A DNA stretch of 15,555 bases from JACKOD01 sp041591635 (GTDB lineage: Bacteria; Pseudomonadota; Gammaproteobacteria; Pseudomonadales; Oleiphilaceae). The stretch covers positions 1 through 15,555 of the forward strand of contig JBFHRO010000063.1 in assembly GCA_041591635.1 (NCBI GenBank), read 5' to 3'. Positions 8,683 through 15,091 of this stretch are shown in pieces (positions within the stretch are counted from its first letter, which is position 1; every line of letters begins with the position of its first letter). The notes under the pieces are model-generated. The model had not been told where the DNA came from, made no database searches, and saw only the letters and a list, made by a program, of their open reading frames with translations. Position numbers and translations under genes: made by a program.

Positions 8683-10629
8683 TTAACTGCCGGTCTTCAA
8701 CAGCGGTACCGGTTCTTCCCGTGTTTCGGGTGCGGGTTCGATTTCGGGCAAATCGATCCGCAGGTTTTTGATTTCCGGCAGTGCGAAGAGATCGACCGTT
8801 TGCTGCAGCATTCTGGATGCCGCGCGCAGGCGCTCGGTGTGGTGCGACTGACGGGTCAGCTCCCGATCGGTCATCTGGGTGCTTTTGGCAATTTTTTCGG
8901 CCTGCGCCTTGAGGCCCTCGGCTTCACCGGCCTGGGCCATGGAACTGGTGGCGATACGTGCGACCGCGCCCAGCAGCTCGCGGGTGGTGCTCTGGGTATC
9001 ACGCATTTGCTGACCGGCCTGCTCGGCCCGGCGAGACCCGTTGACCACCTGGGAAATGCTGCGGTTCATGGTATCCACCGCGTCGGCGGTTTCCATCTGG
9101 ATGTTACGCACCAGACCGCTGATCTGCGCCGTCGCCCCGCGCGAACTCTCGGCCAGACGCTGCACTTCGTCGGCCACCACCGCAAAACCGCGACCGGCAT
9201 CACCGGCTGCAGCCGCCTGCATGCTGGCATTGAGGGCCAGCACATGGGTACGCTCGGCAATGCTGCTGATGATATCGACAATACTGCTGATCTCCTGCGA
9301 GCGCTCCGACAGGCGCTTGATGCGCTTTTCCGTTTCGCTGATGGCATCGCGAATCTCATCCATACTGCTGACGGTATTGCCCACCGCCTCGAAGGCCTTG
9401 TCGGTGGTCTGGGAGGTGGTCTGCGCCATCTGGTTACAGTCCTGGCACCAGCTGGCAATGCTGGCCATCTGCTGCGCCAGGGCATCGAGTTTGTGGCGCG
9501 CCTGCTCCACCAGTTGGCGCTCCTGTGCCGCCACATGCACTACCTTGCGGGTCTGTTCATCCACCGTCACGCTCGATACGCCGACGAAATCCCCCACCTT
9601 GCGAATGCTGGCCAGCGCCTCGGCCATTTCCCGGGTCATCAGGTTCAGGGCATCCGCCACCGGGCCGGTAACGTCTTCGCGCACCGTCAGCTTGTGGGTC
9701 AGGTCCCTTTCACTCAGGCGTGCCGTACTTTCGAGCAATTCGATCACCGACTCGTTCAGCACTTCGTTTTCTTGCTCGGCTTTCACCAGACTCGTGACCT
9801 TCTCGTCCAGCAGGTGATCCAGGGCGCTGCCCAGTCCGGCCAGCTCATCCTGGCCAAACATGCCGGTACGTGCCTGCGTATTGCCCGCCTCGACCGCTGT
9901 CACCGTCGCCTTGATCAGCTCTACCGGCTGTACAATCGAACGGCGAATATAAACCCCCAGTACCACCGCCAGGGCCAGCCCCAGCAAAATGATCAAACTG
10001 CCGGCGTAGAGACTGAGGGTGAGTGACGCGCCCGACTGCTCGAACGCCGCCTCGCCTTCGCTTCGCAACTGGGCGATGTAACGCCCTGCGGCACTGAGAA
10101 AGGGATCTACCTGCACCGAAAGATCGTTGAGAATGAACAATTCCAGCGCCGCCCGGGACTGATTGTTACCCAGCTGACCGAAGGCATCGAAGGCTTTGAG
10201 CACCTGATCCACTCCGGCATTCATGGCCTGCCAGCCGGCCACCGAGGTATCGTCCGGGCGATCCGCGCGCAGCTGCTGCCACTGGCCTTCAAATGCCTGC
10301 CGCGCCTCTGTGGCACGGGCCGCTGCCTGGTTCCAGGTGAGCATGCCGCTATTGAGCTGATTGAGCGTATCCACAAAATCGCGCTGCAGCCCGCTCACCA
10401 ACAGGGTGATGGCCGAGGTTTCATCGACTTTCTGGTGCAGATCCACCAGGGTCTGGCGGGCGTAACCCAACGAAAAGAACGCCAGCGCCGAAATCAGGGC
10501 CAGGGCCCCGCCGCCCACCAGTGTCTGGATCAATAGCCGTCGCCCGATGGGCATTCTGGATAAAAAGGTGCTTTTCATGCGTTTGGGGGTGTGGGCCGAT
10601 GCCAAAAAGCCCTGTGCTTGCCTGTCCAT
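8683..10629 (-). CDS. PilJ-like methyl-accepting chemotaxis receptor
   Basis: A 648-residue inner-membrane receptor. It has a cytoplasmic N-tail (1-31), a first membrane helix (about 32-54), and a periplasmic, mostly helical domain of about 150 residues with no PAS or Cache motif that I can see, probably a four-helix bundle. A second membrane helix (about 203-228) is followed by a HAMP domain (about 227-280) and a second HAMP-like segment (about 300-345). The long coiled signalling domain has a hairpin tip at about 458-506: VLALNASMQAAAAGDAGRGF then AVVADEVQRLAE. The ALNASMQAAAAG version is typical of PilJ-type receptors. No CheR-binding pentapeptide is present at the C-terminus (ends LLKTGS). 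Start: ATG codons at 10632 and 10629 follow AGGAG by 4 and 7 bases; 10629 is preferred. A frame open from 10707 would start inside the intergenic hairpin and is unlikely. It sits between the binding-protein gene and cheA, which suggests it senses through that protein. Confidence 0.92.
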   Translation of the reverse strand: MDRQAQGFLASAHTPKRMKSTFLSRMPIGRRLLIQTLVGGGALALISALAFFSLGYARQTLVDLHQKVDETSAITLLVSGLQRDFVDTLNQLNSGMLTWNQAAARATEARQAFEGQWQQLRADRPDDTSVAGWQAMNAGVDQVLKAFDAFGQLGNNQSRAALELFILNDLSVQVDPFLSAAGRYIAQLRSEGEAAFEQSGASLTLSLYAGSLIILLGLALAVVLGVYIRRSIVQPVELIKATVTAVEAGNTQARTGMFGQDELAGLGSALDHLLDEKVTSLVKAEQENEVLNESVIELLESTARLSERDLTHKLTVREDVTGPVADALNLMTREMAEALASIRKVGDFVGVSSVTVDEQTRKVVHVAAQERQLVEQARHKLDALAQQMASIASWCQDCNQMAQTTSQTTDKAFEAVGNTVSSMDEIRDAISETEKRIKRLSERSQEISSIVDIISSIAERTHVLALNASMQAAAAGDAGRGFAVVADEVQRLAESSRGATAQISGLVRNIQMETADAVDTMNRSISQVVNGSRRAEQAGQQMRDTQSTTRELLGAVARIATSSMAQAGEAEGLKAQAEKIAKSTQMTDRELTRQSHHTERLRAASRMLQQTVDLFALPEIKNLRIDLPEIEPAPETREEPVPLLKTGS

Positions 10630-10688
10630 CATTGTTCTCCTTTTAACCCTGTTCCGGGGACTCCGGTACTGCGTTTGACCTTCCTGCT

Positions 10689-10710
10689 GCCGTGGCGACG
10701 CGGCCACGGC
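10689..10710. other. Strong intergenic stem-loop between binding protein and receptor genes
   Basis: Perfect 8-bp arms GCCGTGGC and GCCACGGC enclose a 6-base loop. It begins 27 bases after the binding-protein stop and ends 59 bases before the receptor ATG (minus strand). No T-run follows, so it is unlikely to stop transcription fully. Hairpins of this kind after periplasmic binding-protein genes often protect the upstream mRNA from 3' decay or attenuate downstream genes; that role here is an inference. Confidence 0.6.
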
Positions 10711-10737
10711 CTGACCTTGCTCGCTTGCGATCCCGGC

Positions 10738-11994
10738 CTAGAGGATTTCACGCCACTGCGCCATGCCTATGGGCCGGTATTGCTTGTCTTTGTAGTAGGT
10801 CACGGTCACCAGATCCGAGCCCTGATTGTCGCCGGTGAAATCAAGCGCCACGCCGCCGAGTTCAAACCGGCTGTTGGTCACTGCCTTCATAAAGGCTTCG
10901 CGGGTGATCTCACCGGGAATTTTTTCCAGCAGGGCCACGAACATCTTGCCGACAATGTAGCCTTCAAGGCTCACATAGCTGAACCTGTCGCCCAGCGCCT
11001 TGCGGGCTTCATTGAGCAAGGGAATATTGGCATTCAGATCAGGCACCACCTGAGTCACTATGACCCGGTCTTTAACACCGAACTGCTCCAGGGTTTCCTT
11101 CAGGTCGTCGGCCCCGGTAAAAGAAACCGCGCTGATCAGCCAGTCATCGCCCTTGCTGCGCGAATAGGCGGCAAAGCGGGCAATGGCATTGTAGGTACCC
11201 ACGGTAACCACCAGCCGGCAGCGGACCCCCTGGGCGCTCTCCCAACGCTTGAGGGACTCGTAGCCGGCGCGCGAGGTCAGGGTGTTGCGTTCGTACACCC
11301 CCACCGGGCCCAGACCGTTGCGAGCCGGGTTTTCGCCGTCCATGGCCAGCAGGTCATCCAGATTCTTGACCAGGGTTCGCGTCCGCCCCTGGGACTTGAG
11401 CTCCTGGCGAATGCCCTCTACCCCGGCCATGCCGTAGGCATCGTTTTGCACGTAGGCGCAAATTTCCTGCGGCTCCAGACCGGCGTCAATGCCCTGCGAG
11501 ATCACCGCCGCGGTTTCCTGAATGTAACTGGCCCGGAAGTTGATTACATCGCCTTCCCCTGGCCGCAGCAAACTGGCCCCGGTAAAGAAGCCGACCGCCG
11601 GTACCTTGTGGCGCGCCAGCACCGGCAGCGCCACCTTGGCGGTGGGCGTGCCCACATTGCCCACCATGGCAAAGGCGCCTTCGTCGATCAGTTTTTGGGC
11701 TTGTTTGAGTGTCAGATCGGGGGTGTAGGAATCGTTCAGGGCCATAAACTCGAGCCGTTTGCCCTGCACTTTCACATCCTTGAACGCCGCCTGAATGCCA
11801 TCGCGCATGCCCAGCCCGAGGCCACGCGAATGCCCTTCCAGATCCATCACGCCCCCCACCACTATCCGGTCGGGGTAAATCCCGCTGGCGCCCGCCTGAA
11901 CCCCGCCGGCATAACACCACAAAAGCGCCAGCAGGCCGCCAAGGCTGGCGTAGCGGGCAGGTCGAAATGACTGACGATTCGAGAGCTGGTTCAT
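10738..11994 (-). CDS. LivK-type periplasmic ligand-binding protein (Peripla_BP_6), sensory partner
   Basis: A 418-residue exported protein. Signal peptide: Arg-containing N-region, hydrophobic core about 17-29, probable cleavage after GVQA at 34. C27 lies in LLWCYAG, not a lipobox, so the mature protein is soluble. The mature part opens with YPDRIVVGGVMDLEG and continues through GMRDGIQAAFKDV, QAQKLIDEGAFAMVGNVGTP and KVPAVGFFTGAS, the usual path of type 1 periplasmic binding folds of branched-chain amino acid/amide transporters. Ligand cannot be predicted. No permease or ATPase gene is nearby; the neighbours are CheW upstream and the receptor downstream, so a sensory rather than transport role is inferred. 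The ATG at 11994 has AAGGAG 8 bases upstream and was preferred over in-frame starts at 12012 and 12069, which would spoil the signal peptide. Gaps of 108 bases on each side, both with a hairpin, stand out in this operon. Confidence 0.9.
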   Translation of the reverse strand: MNQLSNRQSFRPARYASLGGLLALLWCYAGGVQAGASGIYPDRIVVGGVMDLEGHSRGLGLGMRDGIQAAFKDVKVQGKRLEFMALNDSYTPDLTLKQAQKLIDEGAFAMVGNVGTPTAKVALPVLARHKVPAVGFFTGASLLRPGEGDVINFRASYIQETAAVISQGIDAGLEPQEICAYVQNDAYGMAGVEGIRQELKSQGRTRTLVKNLDDLLAMDGENPARNGLGPVGVYERNTLTSRAGYESLKRWESAQGVRCRLVVTVGTYNAIARFAAYSRSKGDDWLISAVSFTGADDLKETLEQFGVKDRVIVTQVVPDLNANIPLLNEARKALGDRFSYVSLEGYIVGKMFVALLEKIPGEITREAFMKAVTNSRFELGGVALDFTGDNQGSDLVTVTYYKDKQYRPIGMAQWREIL

Positions 11995-12080
11995 CTGCGT
12001 ACTCCTTTGCATACATTCATCCAGAGGTTCGGCCGTTGCAGCGGCAGCGGGAACCCGTTTACCTGTCAATAAGGGTGGTA

Positions 12081-12100
12081 CCTGAGTCTTGTGATTCAGG
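12081..12100. other. Intergenic stem-loop before the binding-protein gene
   Basis: 8-bp arms with one mismatch (CCTGAGTC and GATTCAGG on the plus strand) and a 4-base loop, immediately after the CheW stop. No T-run follows. It may mark mRNA processing or 3' protection between the adaptor and the binding-protein gene. Confidence 0.45.
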
Positions 12101-12102
12101 GT

Positions 12103-12738
12103 CTAGGACGCCACCGAGGCCACCAGTTGCTGACAAAAGCGTTTCAAATCCCACTCGACCCACAGCCGGTCGCGATAAAACAGGCCACCGGCGCATTGCT
12201 GCAGGCGTGGCGGCAGCTCCACAGGGCGGTCCATGAGTTCACGGGTACCGAGCGCCAGCTTGCGCGGAAAGGCCTCGACCCGTACCGCAAAGGCGCTGTG
12301 CCCTTCCCCCAGGCGCAACAGGTAGCGGCTGCGCCGCCCGTGGCGACCGGCGTCCTCCCCGTCAACCGGCAGGGTGGGTCTGGCCGGATCAAGGTTGAAA
12401 TAGCGCATCAGATCAATCACAGGTACCGGCTGGCTGCGCAGATTGACAAAGCCGTCGAGCCAGGGGGGCGCAAAGGGCACCTCACACACCGGCGACTCAT
12501 CGAGCAGGGCTTTTGGCCATAACGCCGGCAGCAGCAACCCCAGCTCCCCCAGCGGCAAGGCAATCCACGGGTGAAGTTCGACCGGCGCCGGTGCCGATTG
12601 CACCTGTGCCTGCTGCCGGTGTTTTTGCAACTGCATCAGGGCGCGGGAGGGGGCCAGCCATTGCGGCGCGGCGTCAGAAGCAACAGACACCGACAAGTCG
12701 GCAGCTGTTCGGGCGGTAGTTAGCTGGCTGTTCATCAT
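12103..12738 (-). CDS. CheW-type adaptor protein (PilI-like position)
   Basis: A 211-residue cytoplasmic adaptor linking receptor and CheA. The CheW domain occupies about 55-205. PPWLDGFVNLRSQPVPVIDL (91-110) is the conserved CheW core (G-x-x-N-x-R, then PVIDL), and a YLLRLGEGHSAFAVRVEAF strand pair follows. The first 50 residues form a Gln/Ala-rich tail with a helical stretch (RALMQLQKHRQQAQ) not found in minimal CheW. Of the three CheW-like genes in the window this is the most canonical, although its N-terminal beta strands are less clear. Start choice is uncertain: ATG codons at 12744, 12738 and 12735 are adjacent and only GTGGA-like pairing is upstream. A TTG at 12789 keeps the frame open but has no support. 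It lies 95 bases after the PilH-like gene. Confidence 0.8.
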   Translation of the reverse strand: MMNSQLTTARTAADLSVSVASDAAPQWLAPSRALMQLQKHRQQAQVQSAPAPVELHPWIALPLGELGLLLPALWPKALLDESPVCEVPFAPPWLDGFVNLRSQPVPVIDLMRYFNLDPARPTLPVDGEDAGRHGRRSRYLLRLGEGHSAFAVRVEAFPRKLALGTRELMDRPVELPPRLQQCAGGLFYRDRLWVEWDLKRFCQQLVASVAS

Positions 12739-12833
12739 GACCATCCACTTTTCATGATAGTTCCCTGTCACATCGTCGGGCGCAGGCAAACTGCACCCAT
12801 TTCAAGCGCACGACGGCATTAACGCTTTGGCTG

Positions 12834-13193
12834 TCAGGCGTAGACTTGCAGTTGCGCCAGTATGTCTTCATTGCGATAGGGCTTGCTGATAAGCGCCCTG
12901 GCCCCCTGACGGCTGGCCCAGAGGTGATCGGCACGCTGATTCTTGCTGCTGACAAAAACCACCGGGATCGACTTCAGCTCCGGATCCTTGTTTATTTCCC
13001 GACAGGCACTGAACCCGTCCATTTCCCCCATGATGATGTCCATGAGAATCAGGCTGGGTTTCTCGCAACGGGCCTTGTCGATGGCCTCTTTCCCGGAACG
13101 GGCGGTAATGGTGTTGTAGTGGGCTTCCTGGACGATCCGCTGCAAATGCTTGAGATCGGTTTCGCTGTCATCAACGATGAGCACCTTTTTCAT
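12834..13193 (-). CDS. Single-domain response regulator (PilH/CheY-like)
   Basis: A 119-residue receiver with no output domain. All key residues are present: D8 and D9 (acidic pocket, LIVDDSE), phospho-acceptor D52 in LILMDIIMGEMDG, S82 in place of the switch Thr (VVFVSSK), and K104 in LISKPY. The segment VSSKNQRADHLWASRQGARA closely recalls PilH, where the same V-S-[ST]-K-x-Q...W...RQGA pattern occurs. In the Pil-Chp system PilH is a second receiver that tunes the response or drains phosphate. The ATG at 13193 has AAGGAG 8 bases upstream. It follows the lead regulator by 79 bases. Its phosphodonor is expected to be the hybrid CheA of the same operon. Confidence 0.92.
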   Translation of the reverse strand: MKKVLIVDDSETDLKHLQRIVQEAHYNTITARSGKEAIDKARCEKPSLILMDIIMGEMDGFSACREINKDPELKSIPVVFVSSKNQRADHLWASRQGARALISKPYRNEDILAQLQVYA

Positions 13194-13216
13194 CTCTCTA
13201 CTCCTTGTTTGCCAGT

Positions 13217-13238
13217 GGCACGGCCATACGCCGATGCC
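13217..13238. other. Small stem-loop between the two response regulator genes
   Basis: Arms GGCACGGC and GCCGATGCC pair over 8 bases with one bulged base and a short loop. No T-run. A transcript-level role is possible, but chance in GC-rich DNA is also plausible. Confidence 0.3.
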
Positions 13239-13272
13239 GAGGGTTTGCCTCTGGTGCGACCGGACCCGGCAC

Positions 13273-14028
13273 TCAGGCCGTGGTTGCCCAGCCGGTGGCG
13301 CCGAACTCCTCGCCGGAACGCATCAGGTACCGGTCGACCGTTCGCATCAAGTCGGCGTTGGTCGGCGGCTTGACAATAAAACCATCGCAGCCCGACATGT
13401 GGGCCTTGACCTTGTTGAATGCCGAGCCCTTGCTGGTCAGCATCACCACTGGCACCTTGTGCTGCGTTTTGAGGCTTCGACAGGCCTTGTAGCCATCCAT
13501 TCCGTCCATCATTACGTCCATGAACACCAGGTCGTAGCGCTCCTGATTCACCCGCTCCAGCGCTTCTTCCCCGCTGCAGGCGAGCTCCACCCGGAATTGG
13601 CCGGCATACAGGTCGTGCAGCTTTTGCTTCATAAAGGTACGTACTGCCAGGCTGTCATCCACCACCAGCACCCGGCCTGCCTGACGCTCCTGGCGCGGCG
13701 CCTGGGATACGCTGGTGGCATTGACCAGTGCCTGGGTGAGGCGGCGAAAAACGATGGGCCGGTCAATATGCTGCCCGCCCAGGGGGGTGGCGCTGTTCTT
13801 GCCAATGCTGATCACACAGTCTTTGGGATAATGAGGCTGCAGGCGGCGCCAGTGCATAAGGGCACCGGTTTCGTCCTGATCGATGAGAATAATCTGGCCG
13901 CAGAGGCTACCGGGCTTGGCCGCCAGCTCGAAATTGCCAAACCAGGTCGTATTGAGGCGAAAGAGATTTTTGATCAGGATGAGGTCTTTTTCGGTCAACC
14001 CCAAATGTGAAATAACAATCTTGTCCAT
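13273..14028 (-). CDS. Response regulator with unassigned N-terminal domain and C-terminal receiver, first gene of the operon
   Basis: A 251-residue cytoplasmic protein. The C-terminal receiver (about 118-238) has D124/D125 (VLVVDDSLAVR), phospho-acceptor D171 in LVFMDVMMDGMDG, T198 in VVMLTSKGS and K220 in FIVKPP: a fully equipped PilG/CheY-like receiver. The first 105 residues are not a family I recognise. They alternate strand and helix (MDKIVISHLGL, DLILIKNLFRL, GQIILIDQDE, DCVISIGKN, RPIVFRRLTQAL), which resembles a receiver fold that has lost its catalytic residues; the final RPIVFRRLTQAL sits where the K-P strand and last helix would be. A pseudo-receiver is therefore my best guess. 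The ATG at 14028 has GGAGGT 8 bases upstream. It lies just after the promoter and probably heads the eight-gene transcript. The position matches pilG in Pil-Chp clusters, but PilG lacks this N-terminal extension. Confidence 0.85.
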   Translation of the reverse strand: MDKIVISHLGLTEKDLILIKNLFRLNTTWFGNFELAAKPGSLCGQIILIDQDETGALMHWRRLQPHYPKDCVISIGKNSATPLGGQHIDRPIVFRRLTQALVNATSVSQAPRQERQAGRVLVVDDSLAVRTFMKQKLHDLYAGQFRVELACSGEEALERVNQERYDLVFMDVMMDGMDGYKACRSLKTQHKVPVVMLTSKGSAFNKVKAHMSGCDGFIVKPPTNADLMRTVDRYLMRSGEEFGATGWATTA

Positions 14029-14063
14029 AAGTCCCTACCTCCACTGCAGGGGGGGCTTCCCGC

Positions 14064-14099
14064 CACCTGTAACATTTAACTCACCTGTTATTTTTAACT
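14064..14099. repeat. 18-bp tandem direct repeat over the operon start site
   Basis: Two adjacent 18-base units, CACCTGTAACATTTAACT and CACCTGTTATTTTTAACT, agree at 15 of 18 positions. They lie just downstream of the -10 box and overlap its edge, so they cover the predicted transcription start and early leader of the chemosensory operon. A looser relative (CCTGTTAAGTTTA) starts near 14132, upstream of the -35. Head-to-tail repeats placed like this are typical of operators. The protein that might bind is unknown. Confidence 0.65.
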
Positions 14100-14124
14100 A
14101 TAGAGACACCGGGCATTTCTTCAA
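14097..14124 (-). promoter_or_regulatory. Candidate sigma70 promoter of the chemosensory operon
   Basis: On the minus strand, -35 TTGAAG (4 of 6) and -10 TATAGT (5 of 6) are separated by 16 bases. The start would fall near 14090, giving a leader of about 60 bases before the lead regulator ATG. No sigma54 or sigma28 signature was seen. The whole divergent interval (14029-14309) contains no gene; I see no equally good promoter for the plus-strand gene. Confidence 0.6.
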
Positions 14125-14309
14125 AAACTATCCTGTTAAGTTTAGTAAGCCAGCACAACTGACTGTAACGCCATCCGGTCATGTGTTTCCGGCGGTTACC
14201 ATGGCCTGCAGACTGTGATAGATTGCCGCCATTTGGCGCAATTCGAGCCCCTTGTGTAACCTGCAAGCCGGGTGCCCCAGAGGCCAAACCCACACACCGG
14301 ATACCCGTT

Positions 14310-15026
14310 ATGAAACTGCAAGCTTTGGCCGTGGTTACCACCGCCCCGTTACTGGGTGCGGCACTTACTGTTACCGAATGGCTCAATACCACGGTCAGAA
14401 TCAATCAAGGTCTGATTCGGGCCCAGATCCAGGACCTGTTTCCGATCGAGGGGCAGAAATGGGGGGTGCAGTACTGCGTCGATCAGCCCGACCTGAAACT
14501 CAAGGCGGGCGGCGAGGTGCTCTTTGGGGCCGACATCCATTTTCGCTATCTGGGCCGGGAAACCCGCGGGCGCATTGTGCTAAGTGCATTTCCCGAATAC
14601 CACGAAGCCGAAGCGGCCTTTTATTTGAGCCAGCTTTCCGTGGTGCAACTCGAATGGTTAACCTCGGACGAAGAAAAAGCCGTACTTAAAGAAGGCGCGA
14701 GGCAGATTCAGGGCATCATGAAGATGCTGCGCATCGACCCCGAGAAAATGGCCCAGGTAAAAACCGACACCCTCAACAACCTGATGGAGTTTGTGCAGCG
14801 CAAACTGGGTCAGCGCCTGGAACAGCGACCCATTTACCGCCTGGATGCCAAGAAACACAGCCACCGCCTGGCCGCCATGACCATCAGTAACATCTCGATT
14901 GACCATGGCGCGCTGAAAATCGAAATGTCCTGGCTCAAGGTGTTTCGCAAGGCCCTGGGCTACACCGCCTTTATACTGGCGGTTTGCATGCTGGGGCTGA
15001 GTGCGTTGAGTGAGAAACGCGGATAG
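14310..15026 (+). CDS. Probable DUF1439-like envelope protein with C-terminal membrane anchor
   Basis: A 238-residue protein. N-terminal hydrophobic segment (about 3-21, a signal peptide or anchor). The soluble region carries LIRAQIQDLFPIEGQKWG (35-52), a run of alternating strands (LKLKAGGEVLFGADIHFRYL, RGRIVLSAFPEY), a helix with LNNLMEFVQRKLGQRLEQRP, IYRLDAKK (175-182), and a final strand MTISNISIDHGALKIEM. This order resembles the DUF1439/YceB type of lipid-binding-like (TULIP-related) envelope proteins, in which a RPxYRL segment precedes the last strands. The resemblance is from memory and not certain. Unlike YceB it has no lipobox, and it ends with a hydrophobic helix (about 215-233) and a short basic tail. 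The ATG at 14310 was chosen because the hydrophobic N-terminus begins there; upstream pairing is weak (CCGGAT). An open frame from 14181 is not supported. It is transcribed divergently from the chemosensory operon. Confidence 0.6.
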   Translation: MKLQALAVVTTAPLLGAALTVTEWLNTTVRINQGLIRAQIQDLFPIEGQKWGVQYCVDQPDLKLKAGGEVLFGADIHFRYLGRETRGRIVLSAFPEYHEAEAAFYLSQLSVVQLEWLTSDEEKAVLKEGARQIQGIMKMLRIDPEKMAQVKTDTLNNLMEFVQRKLGQRLEQRPIYRLDAKKHSHRLAAMTISNISIDHGALKIEMSWLKVFRKALGYTAFILAVCMLGLSALSEKRG

Positions 15027-15048
15027 CGAAATAGCAAAAGTTCGCTAT
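15023..15048. other. Inverted repeat at the end of the DUF1439-like gene
   Basis: Perfect 8-bp arms ATAGCGAA and TTCGCTAT with a 10-base spacer; the left arm includes the stop codon at 15024-15026. No T-run follows, so terminator function is weak. It ends 6 bases before a TACAAT that could be a -10 box for the next gene, so an operator is equally possible. Confidence 0.45.
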
Positions 15049-15053
15049 GGGGC

Positions 15054-15072
15054 TACAATGACATAAGTCATT
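15054..15072 (+). promoter_or_regulatory. Possible -10 box with overlapping palindrome before the binding-protein gene
   Basis: TACAAT (15054-15059, 5 of 6 to the -10 consensus) lies 32 bases before the ATG at 15092; no good -35 is found at 16-18 bases. It is overlapped by a perfect palindrome AATGAC-ATAA-GTCATT (15057-15072), which would sit on the transcription start. This could be a repressor site. Confidence 0.35.
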
Positions 15073-15091
15073 TACGCAAAAACCGCCCCTT

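Noticed and set aside
8446..10026. Plus-strand open frame of 526 codons antisense to the CheA start and the receptor gene
   Set aside because: His/Gln/Arg-rich composition with no recognisable motif is the usual antisense shadow of a GC-rich gene; the minus strand encodes clear, conserved domains here.
10591..11970. Plus-strand open frame of 459 codons opposite the binding-protein gene
   Set aside because: Antisense shadow of a well-supported Peripla_BP_6 gene; no ribosome-binding site or family motif.
12739..12789. TTG start at 12789 for the CheW gene
   Set aside because: No ribosome-binding site, and the added 17 residues have no CheW character; clustered ATG codons lie downstream.
4419..14028. 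Naming the operon pilGHIJ-chpA outright
   Set aside because: Order and types are similar, but the inserted binding protein, the extended lead regulator and the lack of any pilus gene make orthology unproven; gene symbols were left blank.
14029..14309. Sigma54 or flagellar sigma28 promoter in the divergent interval
   Set aside because: No TGGCAC-N5-TTGC or TAAA-N15-GCCGATAA-like pair found; the sigma70-type boxes fit better.
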